Of a stretch of DNA of 33,893 bases, positions 1 through 9,773 are shown in pieces. Source of the stretch: Candidatus Peribacteraceae bacterium (GTDB taxonomy: Bacteria; Patescibacteriota; Gracilibacteria; Peribacterales; Peribacteraceae). Positions within the stretch are counted from its first letter, which is position 1. Every line of letters starts with the position of its first letter. Made by a program: the position numbers and the translations under genes. The stretch is from assembly GCA_028699155.1 (NCBI GenBank), contig JAQVVD010000015.1, forward strand, positions 1 to 33,893. Direction: 5' to 3'. Under the pieces are notes generated by a model. The model ran no database searches. It was not told the origin of the DNA and was given only the letters and a program-made list of their open reading frames with translations.

Positions 1-1
1 G

Positions 2-94
2 GAGTTGCGTTTCAGCCAGTTCCTCTCCGTACTCGCATTGCTTGGGACTGTCGTGTACGTTATTGTTTATCGCCGAAAGTACCCCCATCTCTAA
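2..94 (+). CDS. C-terminal fragment of a CDS truncated by the window edge (ends ...SVLALLGTVVYVIVYRRKYPHL*), probable membrane protein
   Basis: Open frame 2 from the window start to TAA 92-94; hydrophobic segment then basic tail; next ATG at 96. Confidence 0.5.
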   Translation, partial: ELRFSQFLSVLALLGTVVYVIVYRRKYPHL

Positions 95-95
95 T

Positions 96-455
96 ATGCA
101 ACAGTTCACCGAAACCATTCAATCTCTCCTGGAGCCTTGGCTCCTCTTCCTCGCGGATGATCCGATGCTCCGTCTCCTGCAGGGCAGCATGCTGCTGGTT
201 GGCATTCTGGTCATCTTCCTCGTCTTCTTCACGACGCGCGATATCCTGCTGAGGACGAATTCCTTCCTGTATATGTTCGTCTGCATTCTGCTCGTTGCCG
301 CGTTCCCGGTTGCAGGATTCCTGCTCTACCTGCTCATCCGCCCTGCCAGGACGCTCAGGGAGCGCGAGCTCTACGCGATGGTGGTTGCGCTGAAAGCGCC
401 GAAGAAGACAGACGTTGCTCCATCGGAAAAATCCAAGGCACCGAAGAAGAAGTAA
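96..455 (+). CDS. Small membrane protein of unknown function (two TM segments, Lys-rich tail)
   Basis: ORF 42..455; ATG at 96 directly after the previous stop is the more plausible start. Confidence 0.7.
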   Translation: MQQFTETIQSLLEPWLLFLADDPMLRLLQGSMLLVGILVIFLVFFTTRDILLRTNSFLYMFVCILLVAAFPVAGFLLYLLIRPARTLRERELYAMVVALKAPKKTDVAPSEKSKAPKKK

Positions 456-482
456 GTGCCGCACACTCTTCCCCCGTACGCC

Positions 483-902
483 ATGCCCTCACTTAATTCT
501 CTGCTCGTTTACCTCTTCTATCCCAATCCGGGCGCAGTCGCTTTCTCCAATCCTAAGGCCCTTACCCTCCTCATTGTCTGTGCTGCGATGCTCGTGGCTT
601 CGTTCTTCTTTAGGCGGTGGCGCATGCACCTGGGCAATCCCGTCACGCGGCGCCTGAGCCGCTCGTGGTCAACGGCATCCTTCTGGTTCGGTCTCACAGG
701 GTGTTTTCTGGTGTTTTCGCGCATGGAATCCATCAGTTACGTCTCCATTCGTTTCCTGTGGGTACTGTGGGCAGCGTTCCTCGCGCTCTACCTCATCGTG
801 CAGGTTCGCGTCTTCCGCGCGCGCCACTACAACGTTCTTCCCGCGGAGCGTACGGAGGATCCCCGTTCGCGCTACCTGCCGAAGCGTAAGAAGAAAAAAT
901 AA
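483..902 (+). CDS. Small polytopic membrane protein of unknown function (KRKKKK tail)
   Basis: ORF 456..902; hydrophobic segments LTLLIVCAAMLVASFFF and FLWVLWAAFLALYLIV. Confidence 0.65.
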   Translation: MPSLNSLLVYLFYPNPGAVAFSNPKALTLLIVCAAMLVASFFFRRWRMHLGNPVTRRLSRSWSTASFWFGLTGCFLVFSRMESISYVSIRFLWVLWAAFLALYLIVQVRVFRARHYNVLPAERTEDPRSRYLPKRKKKK

Positions 903-1007
903 GCAGCTCTGCAAGTTCGCATCCTGCGTTTCTGCTTGCGTTCGCTGTGCGAACGTTCTTCAATGAGGCACTGCGAAGGAAGATTCGATTCCGTAGACTC
1001 TGTTCCC

Positions 1008-1919
1008 ATGCGGTCGCTTTCCTACAAGGGCATTACCTGGCATGACGATCCCGATCCGACCAAGAAAGATTTGGTTCGGCTGCAGAAGAAGTACGGGTTC
1101 CACGAGCTCGATATTCAGGATTGTCTGAGCGAACATGAACGTCCCAAGGTCGAGGAGTACGAGAAATACCTGTTCATCGTCTTCCACATTCCGTATCTCA
1201 GCCGCACCTCCGGGCGCATCCTGAAGGAGGAGGTGAATATCTTCATCGGTCAGGAGTTCATCGTGACGTTGCATGAGGGGAAAATTCCCATCCTGGATTT
1301 CCTCTGGAAGGAGCTTCGGGATTCCCGGGTCAAGCGTATGGAGTACCTGGAGCATGGGACGGGATTCTTCCTGTATCAGCTCATGCGCCATTTCTTCGAG
1401 GGCATCTTCCCTCTGGTCGATACCATGACCAAGCAGCTGCGCCGCATGGAAGATGAGCTGTTTGAGAGCGGGGAGGAAGTGGATCTGCTCAAGGACATCA
1501 TGACGCTCAAGCGCAACATCATCACGATGCGCAGCATTCTCCTGCCGCAACGTACCCTGATTGCGACGCTGGAACATAAGAACAAGCGGTTTGCCTCCGC
1601 GGATCTCACGCTCTACTTCGATGACATCCTCGATGCGATCGAACGCCAGTGGTCGCTCCTGGATACGGCGAAAGAAATGATCGATGCCCTGCAGGAGACG
1701 CATGAATCCTGGCTCAGCCACAAGACCAACGAAGTCATCCGCGTGCTCACGATCTTCTCTGTGACGATGCTGCCGCTCACGTTCATTGCAGGTCTGTACG
1801 GCATGAATGTCGCACTGCCCTTCGATCATCATCCGTATGCCTTCTTCGGGATTGTCGTTCTCCTCCTCCTTCTGACTACCGGCATGATCGGGTTCTTCGT
1901 CCGGAAACGGTGGTTGTAG
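1008..1919 (+). CDS. corA: CorA-family Mg2+/divalent cation transporter
   Basis: C-terminal TM pair with YGMN motif (FIAGLYGMNVALPF); acidic N-terminal domain; TAGACT 8 nt upstream of ATG 1008. Confidence 0.93.
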   Translation: MRSLSYKGITWHDDPDPTKKDLVRLQKKYGFHELDIQDCLSEHERPKVEEYEKYLFIVFHIPYLSRTSGRILKEEVNIFIGQEFIVTLHEGKIPILDFLWKELRDSRVKRMEYLEHGTGFFLYQLMRHFFEGIFPLVDTMTKQLRRMEDELFESGEEVDLLKDIMTLKRNIITMRSILLPQRTLIATLEHKNKRFASADLTLYFDDILDAIERQWSLLDTAKEMIDALQETHESWLSHKTNEVIRVLTIFSVTMLPLTFIAGLYGMNVALPFDHHPYAFFGIVVLLLLLTTGMIGFFVRKRWL

Positions 1920-1983
1920 GTTCCTGAGGTCGCAGCGGCTTCTCTCTCCGTATTATTGACAGAAGCGCAGTTCAGGGAATAGC

Positions 1984-2922
1984 ATGCTTCACTTTCTTAT
2001 GCCTCTCAAACACGGTCACGAAACACGGCTTATTTTCCTGCTTGGGGTTGTTTTCATTGCGACGGGTATTATGGTGTCGCTCCTCCCGCCGCTGCCATCC
2101 GGTTTGGGTCCCTGGACCGTTCTCTTCCTTCTCTCCGTCCTCTACTCGGTTCTCCTGTATCCAACGTTCAGGCGCAACCGTGCGGATAATGCCTTTCGGA
2201 AGTTACACTGGTTCCCCGCACTCATGCTGCTGTTCTGGCTGTTCCTGCAGGGTGCTATGCTCCTGTTTGACGGGGTCGCTGCCGTTTCCCGGATTTTTGC
2301 CTGGGGGTGGTCACTCCCTGCTGTGACGGTAGGGTTCTTTCTCCTGTTCGTTTTCTGTCTGCAGGTGATACGCCAGCGTGCGCGCCGCATTCTGCTCCTC
2401 GCGCTCTTGTTCGTGCCGTACGCCGTCATGGGATTCCTGGCAGAGCAGCCGCAGTTTACCGTGAACCAGCGTCTGGCAGCGCTGCTGTGGGACCATGCGA
2501 TCTGGAGCGTTGGATCCGGTCAGAGCGGCGCCAATCTGGTTGCTCAGAACGGTTCCCAATCCTCCGCTGCACTCAATCTGGATCCTTCTTCCGATCCTGG
2601 TGAAGAACGCTGGCGCGAGGCATTGCGCGCGTTCCAGCGTCGCATGCAGGGCACAGTATCTTTCGGCAGCGTGGAAACAGGAGCGACTGCTGGCGGCTCG
2701 CAGAGTGCAGCTGTTTCTGTCGGCGAACAGGCGGTGCCACAGGTGCCTGCGTTCCCACCCAGCCTGCAGCGCGGCGGCACGGGCGCACATCTGCGCGAAG
2801 TTGCGTCCAAGCCAAACGGTTTGCCAGAGTCCGGGTTCGGGTTCGGTGCCTTTGCGCTCACGCTTGTCGGCGGCTACTGCGCGACGCTCCATGCGCGGGC
2901 AAAACGGAGAAGCGGCAATTGA
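1984..2922 (+). CDS. Polytopic membrane protein of unknown function with low-complexity linker and C-terminal TM (start may be 1999)
   Basis: Long ORF with N-terminal TM helices; TTGACA 1956-1961 and TAGCAT 1980-1985 upstream favour the ATG at 1999. Confidence 0.65.
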   Translation: MLHFLMPLKHGHETRLIFLLGVVFIATGIMVSLLPPLPSGLGPWTVLFLLSVLYSVLLYPTFRRNRADNAFRKLHWFPALMLLFWLFLQGAMLLFDGVAAVSRIFAWGWSLPAVTVGFFLLFVFCLQVIRQRARRILLLALLFVPYAVMGFLAEQPQFTVNQRLAALLWDHAIWSVGSGQSGANLVAQNGSQSSAALNLDPSSDPGEERWREALRAFQRRMQGTVSFGSVETGATAGGSQSAAVSVGEQAVPQVPAFPPSLQRGGTGAHLREVASKPNGLPESGFGFGAFALTLVGGYCATLHARAKRRSGN

Positions 2923-3010
2923 AAATTGAAAATTGAAAATGGAAAATGGAAAACGTACCGGATGGGTTGCCCCATGTGTTCATTTTCCATTTTCAATTTT
3001 CCATTATCCA
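2917..3010. repeat. Intergenic hairpin element of iterated GAAAATT/GAAAATG units
   Basis: Left arm aattgaaaattgaaaattgaaaatggaaaatggaaaa and right arm cattttccattttcaattttccattatcca are complementary; inner ATGGG/CCCAT. Confidence 0.8.
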
Positions 3011-3025
3011 TTAGGATGTTCCTTG

Positions 3026-4291
3026 ATGAGTACCATTCAAAAACTCCACGCTCGCCAGATTCTCGATTCCCGCGGGAATCCCACTATTGAGGTGGACTGC
3101 ACGCTCGATGATGGCTCGTTCGGCCGGGCAGCGGTTCCCTCCGGTGCTTCTACCGGATCACACGAGGCGCTCGAACTGCGCGATGGTGACAAGAAGCTCT
3201 ACGGGGGGGCCTCTGTGCTCAAGGCGGTTGCCAATGTGAATGGCGCCATAGCCTCCGCGCTGGTTGCGCAGGACATCGCCGATCAGCGGGGCATCGATGC
3301 CATGCTGGTGGAGCTGGATGGCACTCCCAACAAGTCGAAGTTTGGCGCGAATGCGATCCTCGGCGTTTCCATGGCTGTGTGCCGCGCCCGCGCAGGAGCG
3401 GAGCGCAGGCCTCTCTACCGCTCGCTCGCAGACCAATTCGGCGCCGGCGATCCGACGTTGCTGCCTGTGCCGCACATGAATGTCATCAATGGCGGCAAGC
3501 ATGCGGATAGCGGGCTCTCGTTCCAGGAGTGCATGATCGTGCCCTGCGGATTTTCGCGTTTCTCCGATGCGCTTCGCGCCGGAGCCGAGACGTTCCATTC
3601 GCTCAAGAAAATTCTGAAGAATGACGGGCACATTACCGCAGTGGGTGATGAGGGGGGATTCGCTCCACGCGTGAAGAATGCCACGGAGGCATTCGAGTAC
3701 CTGGCGCGCGCCATAGAGGAGGCGGGGTACGGTGCGAACATACGGATTGCCATCGATGCGGCGGCATCCGAATTCTGCAAGGATGGCGTCTATCATGTGG
3801 ATGGCAGGCAGCTCTCATCTTCCCAGCTTACGGACTACTACGCAGAACTCATCGATCGCTACCCCTTCGTGAGCATCGAGGACAGCCACAGCGAAGATGA
3901 CTGGGAGGGATTCTCCGGCATGACTGCCGCTCTCGGCGGCAAGGTGCAGCTCGTGGGCGATGATCTACTCGTGACCAATGTGGAGCGCATTCAGAAGGGG
4001 ATTGAAATGAAAGCCGTGAATTCCGTTCTGATTAAGTTAAACCAGATCGGAACGGTGAGCGAGACCGTGGATGCCATCGAGCTCGCGCAGCAGAGCGGAT
4101 GGACTGCGGTCGTGAGCCACCGCAGCGGCGAAACGGAAGATACCTTCATCGCGCATCTGGCTGTTGCGATGGAGACGGGACAAATCAAAACGGGTTCGGC
4201 TTCCCGCACCGATCGCGTGTGCAAATACAACCAGCTCCTCCGGATCGAGGAGCAGCTGGGGAAGAGTGCGCGGTACCAGTCGCCGTTCTAA
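3026..4291 (+). CDS. eno: Enolase (phosphopyruvate hydratase)
   Basis: [72 protein letters not shown]. Confidence 0.98.
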   Translation: MSTIQKLHARQILDSRGNPTIEVDCTLDDGSFGRAAVPSGASTGSHEALELRDGDKKLYGGASVLKAVANVNGAIASALVAQDIADQRGIDAMLVELDGTPNKSKFGANAILGVSMAVCRARAGAERRPLYRSLADQFGAGDPTLLPVPHMNVINGGKHADSGLSFQECMIVPCGFSRFSDALRAGAETFHSLKKILKNDGHITAVGDEGGFAPRVKNATEAFEYLARAIEEAGYGANIRIAIDAAASEFCKDGVYHVDGRQLSSSQLTDYYAELIDRYPFVSIEDSHSEDDWEGFSGMTAALGGKVQLVGDDLLVTNVERIQKGIEMKAVNSVLIKLNQIGTVSETVDAIELAQQSGWTAVVSHRSGETEDTFIAHLAVAMETGQIKTGSASRTDRVCKYNQLLRIEEQLGKSARYQSPF

Positions 4292-4447
4292 GCTTTCCTC
4301 TTCAGCCACCAGCTTTTCAGCGGTGGGAGGCTTACCTCCCATGCTTTATCCTTTTCCACGCGCTTGTTGCGCTCATGGAGTGCCTGAATATTTGCTTCGA
4401 GATTTTGCATGGTTGTTGCAGGCTTGCATTGTATACTCCCGCCGTGT

Positions 4448-4524
4448 CGGGGTGTAGTTCAGTTGGCTAGAACGCATGCATGGGGTGCATGAGGTCGCTG
4501 GTTCGAGTCCAGTCACCCCGACCA
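4448..4524 (+). tRNA. tRNA-Pro (anticodon GGG), 3' CCA encoded
   Basis: Acceptor CGGGGTG/CACCCCG, anticodon stem CATGC/GCATG with loop ATGGGGT, GGTTCGAGTCC T-arm, ACCA end. Confidence 0.93.
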
Positions 4525-4528
4525 GCTT

Positions 4529-4561
4529 CGTGAGAGACAAACCTACGGTTTTTCTCTCACG
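4529..4561 (+). terminator. Hairpin downstream of tRNA-Pro, putative terminator
   Basis: GTGAGAGA-C-AAACC TAC GGTTT-T-TCTCTCAC; 8 bp plus 5 bp with one mismatch; T-run inside the 3' arm. Confidence 0.5.
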
Positions 4562-4751
4562 GACTCTCATTTCCCTCAGAGGTGTCGCTCCAGCGCGGGA
4601 AACCCGCGCTTCGCGGTCATTTTCATGTATCTTGTGCGATGCATGGACGAAGCGAATGCGGATCCGAAGGAAGTCCAGCTTTTGAAAAGTCATTCCTATT
4701 GCCAAATCCTGCCGGATTTGGTTTCATGGTCTCTTTTCTATTCTCCAAGTA

Positions 4752-4780
4752 TTGATTTTTAATAGAAATTATGTCATAAT
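4752..4780 (+). promoter_or_regulatory. Putative sigma70-type promoter for the DHH phosphoesterase gene
   Basis: TTGATT 4752-4757, 17-nt spacer, CATAAT 4775-4780; ATG at 4795. Confidence 0.5.
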
Positions 4781-4794
4781 AATACGTTACATCC

Positions 4795-6174
4795 ATGAGT
4801 CTCTCCTCGTCAGAACTGGCGGCAGCATCCAAAGCAGTGCAGGAGCACCAGCGCATCCTGGTGATTCCGCATGCGAATGTCGATCCGGACGGCTTGAGCA
4901 GCGCACTCGCGTGTTACGAAGTCTTCCGTGCCCTCGGCAAGGATGTCACAGTCGTGTGCCCCGATACGCTTCCGGAATCACTCAATTTTCTCCCCGGGTT
5001 CGAGAAGCTCTCCCGATCGATGGAGGCGCAGGAGAACTTCGTCATCACCATTAATCTGGAGGATGGGATGGAGGTGGATAAACTGCGTTACACGGTGGAG
5101 GACAAGCGCGTGAATATCATTGTCGTGCCGAAGAGCGGGCGCATCCACAGGGATCAGATCACCCTCTCTGAGGGCGATGCGCCGTACGATTTGATCGTCG
5201 TGGTGGATACCGCCGATCTTCCGCTCCTCGGATCGCTCTACACGGAGCATATTGACGTCCTCTCCTCGGTGCCGATCCTGAATATAGACCACCATATCAG
5301 CAATACGAAGTTCGGGCAGTTGCAGCTCATTGATCCGACTGCTGCGAGCGCAACGGAGGTGCTCTACCACTGGTTCCTGCAGGATCCTGCGCTCAGGAAG
5401 ACGCTCACGGCGGATACCGCGACGCTCCTGCTCACCGGGCTCATCACCGATACGCGCAGTTTCCAGAATCCCAATACTACTCCACGCTCGCTGGAGGTGG
5501 CTGCAGAGTTGCTGGAGCTTGGCGCGCGCCAGCAGGAGATCATCAAGAACATTTACAAGACCAAGCCGCTCTCCACGCTGCGCATCTGGGGGCGCGCGCT
5601 CAACCGGATTCAGATCGATACCTCCGGGGGAATTGTCTGGTCCACGGTTTCCCGCGAAGACCTTGCGGAAATGGGGGCAGGCAGCAAAGAGACGCACGGG
5701 CTCCTCGACGAGCTCATCTCCACCATTCCCGATGCCGATGTGCACGTGCTCTTCACCGAGCTGGAGGAGGGGGAGGGAGGGCTCAAGGCGAGCATGCGCT
5801 CCTCGCCCGCCATCAATGTGAGCAAGCTCGCTGCGGAAACCTACGGAGGAGGCGGCCACGCGCGCGCCGCCGGGTTCCGCATCAAGCGGTTTTCCAACTT
5901 CGATCTGCAGGTGCTCGAGTGCATCCAGAAGCTCCGGGATGGCATTGCGGCGCAGCGCGAGACCGCGCAGGCGCCGCGCCCTGTGCCGCCTGCTTCGCAG
6001 GCGAAAGCGCCGCAGGAGCCGAAAGAGGAATCTGCTCCCGATTCTCCTCTTCCCTCTGCGAAGCCAAAAACGCGCAGGAAGAAGGAGCTCGATGTCGTCG
6101 GGGATGTCGCTCCCCGCAGTATGGAGGGCGGCGATTCCGGCGATATCATGCAGGAGCTGACATCCGGCGCGTAA
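4795..6174 (+). CDS. DHH/DHHA1-family phosphoesterase (NrnA-like)
   Basis: ILNIDHHISNTKFG (DHH motif) and YGGGGHARAAGFRIK (DHHA1); sits upstream of infB. Confidence 0.88.
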   Translation: MSLSSSELAAASKAVQEHQRILVIPHANVDPDGLSSALACYEVFRALGKDVTVVCPDTLPESLNFLPGFEKLSRSMEAQENFVITINLEDGMEVDKLRYTVEDKRVNIIVVPKSGRIHRDQITLSEGDAPYDLIVVVDTADLPLLGSLYTEHIDVLSSVPILNIDHHISNTKFGQLQLIDPTAASATEVLYHWFLQDPALRKTLTADTATLLLTGLITDTRSFQNPNTTPRSLEVAAELLELGARQQEIIKNIYKTKPLSTLRIWGRALNRIQIDTSGGIVWSTVSREDLAEMGAGSKETHGLLDELISTIPDADVHVLFTELEEGEGGLKASMRSSPAINVSKLAAETYGGGGHARAAGFRIKRFSNFDLQVLECIQKLRDGIAAQRETAQAPRPVPPASQAKAPQEPKEESAPDSPLPSAKPKTRRKKELDVVGDVAPRSMEGGDSGDIMQELTSGA

Positions 6175-6238
6175 GAGAACTCCGGGGCTTTCGCTTGTGG
6201 TCAATCTCTCCTCTGTTAGACTGGCGTACGGCTTTTCG

Positions 6239-8509
6239 ATGCCAACCATGCGCCTCGTGAAAGTGGCCAAAGCATTGGGTATGACAGGACAGCAGCTCCG
6301 CCATGAGCTGGAGTCCGTCGATTTCGGCGTCAAGGCGACCGACAGGGAAATCCCCGATGGCCTGGCGCAGGGCATCATCCGTTTCATTGCGCGCAAACAC
6401 GGGATAGAGGTGGATATGGAATCCCTGGGGTTCTCCGACGAGGGGCAGCACGAACAATCGCCTGTTGCCAGAGAGGCTGTGGCATCCTCGGAGAAGGACG
6501 AGGTGCAGGCGGCGCGCCCGGAGGAGGAGAGCATGTCTTCCGAGGGGCTCAAGGTGCTGCGCAAGCTCACGCTGGAGAATGTATCGCAAGATGCGATTGC
6601 GGAGGAGAAGCGCAAACTCGATCAGGGGACTCCCTCCGGCAAGAAAGAGCGGGAAGAGGTGCAGCAGGAGGAGCGTGCAGCGGCGCGCGCTCTCCAGCAG
6701 AAGAAAGCGGAGACCGCCGTGCAACAGCAAATCAAGCACAAGGAGGGAAAGATCTCTCTCCCCGACCAGCTCACCGTCAAAGAGTTTGCGGAGAAGGCGG
6801 GTGTCCAGATCCCGAAAGTCATTCAGGCACTCATGAAGAACGGCGTCATGGCGACTATCAACCAAACGATCGATTTCGATACTGCCGCCATTGTCGCCGC
6901 GGAGCTCAATGTGGAGGCGGAGCGTGAGGAAGCCCAGGTGGATGTGGAGCATCTGATGAGCCGTAATCTGGAGGAGCTCCTGAAGGATGAGAAGTCCAAT
7001 CTCCAGCCGCGTCCTCCCGTCGTGGTTGTCATGGGGCATGTGGATCATGGGAAAACATCCATTCTCGATGTGGTGCGCACAACGAACGTTGCCGCCGGAG
7101 AGGCTGGTGGCATTACGCAGCACATCGGTGCGTACCAAGTCGTGCATATCCCCAAGGGGACCAAGGACGAGCACCATATCACGTTCCTGGATACCCCCGG
7201 ACACGAAGCATTCACGGCTATGCGTGCCAGGGGCGCACAGGTGACGGATATTGTCATCATTGTCGTGGCCGCCGAGGAGGGAGTGAAACCTACGACAGTG
7301 GAGGCGATTAATCACGCCAAAGAGGCCGGGGTTCCCATCATTGTTGCCATGAACAAGATGGATAAGGAGGGGGCGGATCCCGATCGGGTGAAGGGAGAGT
7401 TGGCAGCTCAGGGGTTGCAGCCCGAAGATTGGGGCGGGTCTGTACCAGTCGTTCCCTGTTCTGCGAAGACGAAGAAGGGGATTGATGACCTGCTCGATCA
7501 GATCGTGCTGATTGCCGAGATGCAAGGGTTCTCTGCGAATCCTCATCGCAGCGCCGTTGCCACGGTCATCGAGAGCCACCTGGATCCTTCACTCGGCGCA
7601 CTTGCGACGGTCGTGGTGAATACCGGTACGCTGCACAGAGGAGATGCGTTCGTCTGCGGCGGGACCTATGGCAAGGTTCGTGCCATGATCAATGCGCAGG
7701 GCGAGCGGCTTGAGGAGGTGTTGCCGTCAGGCGCTGCGCGCATTTCCGGTTTTGGCGATGTGCCGATGGTCGGCGATATCTTCCAGGTTGTTCACTCGGA
7801 GCAGCAGGCCCGCACAATGGTGGAGGAAGTCCGGCGCATCAGTGCCTCTCGCCAGAAACGGAGCTTCGCGGATCTGGTCAGCCGCCTTTCCGAAGGGAAG
7901 CTCACACAGCTCAAAATCGTGCTCAAGGCGGATGCCCAGGGATCCCTTGAGGCTCTGCAGGATGCGCTGCGCAAGCTTGCCTCCGAGGAGGTGACGGTCA
8001 AAGTTATCCATGCGGCAGTCGGAACCGTATCAGAGAACGACATCATGATGGCTGCAGCCAGCGACGGCGTCGTCATCGGATTCCATGTGTCCGTGCCTGT
8101 CGCCGTGCATCAGACTGCAGAGCGCGAGGGGGTGGAAGTGCGGGAGTACGATGTGGTCTACACGCTCCTGGATGATGTGCAGGGTCTCCTCAAGGGATTG
8201 GTCGAGCCGGTGGAAGAGGAGAAAATCTACGGGCATCTGGAAGTCAAAGGAGTCTTCCTGACTAAGAAATCTGAGCAGATTATCGGGGGCAAGGTGACAG
8301 ATGGCTTGCTCAAGCGTTTGCCTTTCCGGCTCCTGCGCGAGGGCAAGGAGGTCGGTACTGGCCGCATTACATCGCTGCGGAAGGCCGAGAAGGATATCAA
8401 AGAAGCGAAGGAGGGGAGCGAGTGCGGCATGCGCGTAGAAACATCCGTTCCCGTTCAGGAAGGAGATGTTCTGGAGGTGTACCTCCGGGAACTCAAGAAG
8501 AAGGCTTAG
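6239..8509 (+). CDS. infB: Translation initiation factor IF-2
   Basis: [41 protein letters not shown]-2 N domain and C-terminal domains; ATG 6239 preferred over GTG 6197. Confidence 0.97.
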   Translation: MPTMRLVKVAKALGMTGQQLRHELESVDFGVKATDREIPDGLAQGIIRFIARKHGIEVDMESLGFSDEGQHEQSPVAREAVASSEKDEVQAARPEEESMSSEGLKVLRKLTLENVSQDAIAEEKRKLDQGTPSGKKEREEVQQEERAAARALQQKKAETAVQQQIKHKEGKISLPDQLTVKEFAEKAGVQIPKVIQALMKNGVMATINQTIDFDTAAIVAAELNVEAEREEAQVDVEHLMSRNLEELLKDEKSNLQPRPPVVVVMGHVDHGKTSILDVVRTTNVAAGEAGGITQHIGAYQVVHIPKGTKDEHHITFLDTPGHEAFTAMRARGAQVTDIVIIVVAAEEGVKPTTVEAINHAKEAGVPIIVAMNKMDKEGADPDRVKGELAAQGLQPEDWGGSVPVVPCSAKTKKGIDDLLDQIVLIAEMQGFSANPHRSAVATVIESHLDPSLGALATVVVNTGTLHRGDAFVCGGTYGKVRAMINAQGERLEEVLPSGAARISGFGDVPMVGDIFQVVHSEQQARTMVEEVRRISASRQKRSFADLVSRLSEGKLTQLKIVLKADAQGSLEALQDALRKLASEEVTVKVIHAAVGTVSENDIMMAAASDGVVIGFHVSVPVAVHQTAEREGVEVREYDVVYTLLDDVQGLLKGLVEPVEEEKIYGHLEVKGVFLTKKSEQIIGGKVTDGLLKRLPFRLLREGKEVGTGRITSLRKAEKDIKEAKEGSECGMRVETSVPVQEGDVLEVYLRELKKKA

Positions 8510-8510
8510 C

Positions 8511-9755
8511 CTAGATTGCACGCGGCGTAGTCCCCGCCGGGGGCGGCGGCGCTGGCTGCGGTGGCATGGCAGCGGGTGGCAACTCCTGCGGGCCGCTGAG
8601 GTTCTCGAAGTACTGCCGCGTCGCTTCCTGCGCGCCGCTGTCGCTCACCTGCAGGAATATCCTGCAGAGGTGCATGCGTTCTTCCCGCTGCATGCCCCTG
8701 AATTGCCTGTGTGCGGTGATCTGGTCATTTCCTGCTATGTCCTGCAGGAACTGTGTTTCTGCTTCATTCTGTTCCTCCGGCGTTTTCTTCTTGTTTCTGA
8801 GCGTTCTCTCCATCTGCCTGAACATGCGTTTGCCCGCAGGCGACATCAGGTTCGACGTAAGTTCCCTCCAGCCCAGCGGATCGGTGCGGAAGTACTCTGC
8901 TTCGATCTTCCTGTGCTGCGGTCCCATGCTGACTTCGAACGCGGCAATACGTTCCCGCAGCGTCGTGCACTGGTCCACGATCTTCGCCACTTTCCCCTTC
9001 GGGAAGCCGTTTGCCAGCAGGTACGCTGCGCCGGCGTACGCTGCGGTGGTGTACCCGAGTTTGAATTTGTTTGCGATGAACGAGAAGAGCGCCAGCGCGC
9101 TCACGGCTACCAGCCCGACCGCCCTCGCCGCGATGCCCGTCTTCGACCAGCCTTTCGGCGTCGCCTGTTGCCTGATCTCCAGCTCTTTCTTGGCGATGGG
9201 ATCCATCTCCATGATGGCGATCAGCGTCGCTTTGAGATGCTGCAGGAATGCCTGTTGCTGCGGAGTTGCGATCGTGATGAGTTGCTCCAGTTCCTGCACG
9301 TGTTCATTCACTCTCCCCGTCCAGATTCGATCTTTCCCCTGGTACTTCATGAGGAGTTTGGAGGTGGGTATCCCTTTCTTGGGTTTGCCGAATTCAAAGA
9401 GAGCCAGCATCTCCTGTAGTTTCTTATTGATTGCGGGGTCGAACGTGCCTTCTACTTTGGCGTATTCCTCTTCCAGTGCGCGTTTCTCCTCCGGGGAGAG
9501 CAGAAAGAGTTCCAGCCGTGCTGTCACGAGTTCGCTGTAACGCTCGTACCATTCCGTTCCCAGCACGCTCGCGCCTTGCCTGAGGTCCGGCAGCGTTTCT
9601 ACGAGGCTGCTCTTGCCGGCCATCGTTGTGAGTTCGACCTCCAGCCTCGCTGTCTTCCTGCGCAGCCACTCGCGGTACTCCGGGCTCTCCGGGTTCGGTG
9701 GCGCCTCCTGTTCGCGTTCTGGCGGGACCTGCCGCTGTTGTTCTGGTGTTCGCAT
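8511..9755 (-). CDS. Unknown protein with central hydrophobic segment(s) and Pro-rich C-terminus
   Basis: 414-aa ORF starting 18 nt after the upstream membrane-protein gene; convergent with infB with a 1-nt gap. Confidence 0.65.
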   Translation of the reverse strand: MRTPEQQRQVPPEREQEAPPNPESPEYREWLRRKTARLEVELTTMAGKSSLVETLPDLRQGASVLGTEWYERYSELVTARLELFLLSPEEKRALEEEYAKVEGTFDPAINKKLQEMLALFEFGKPKKGIPTSKLLMKYQGKDRIWTGRVNEHVQELEQLITIATPQQQAFLQHLKATLIAIMEMDPIAKKELEIRQQATPKGWSKTGIAARAVGLVAVSALALFSFIANKFKLGYTTAAYAGAAYLLANGFPKGKVAKIVDQCTTLRERIAAFEVSMGPQHRKIEAEYFRTDPLGWRELTSNLMSPAGKRMFRQMERTLRNKKKTPEEQNEAETQFLQDIAGNDQITAHRQFRGMQREERMHLCRIFLQVSDSGAQEATRQYFENLSGPQELPPAAMPPQPAPPPPAGTTPRAI

Positions 9756-9773
9756 GGTACGCGTTTGTTCTGT

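Noticed and set aside
2917-3010. Possible CRISPR or direct-repeat array from the GAAAATTGAAAATT tandem
   Set aside because: Units are 7-8 nt with no spacers and form one inverted repeat; no cas genes. No CRISPR array seen anywhere in the window.
2933-3025. N-terminal extension of enolase from ATG 2933 ([31 protein letters not shown])
   Set aside because: The extension is just translation of the hairpin repeat; conserved enolase starts at [19 protein letters not shown] (3026).
4373-4705. Minus ORF with GVTGLEPATSCTPCMRSSQLNYTPTR
   Set aside because: Translation of the antisense strand of tRNA-Pro; a well-known spurious annotation type.
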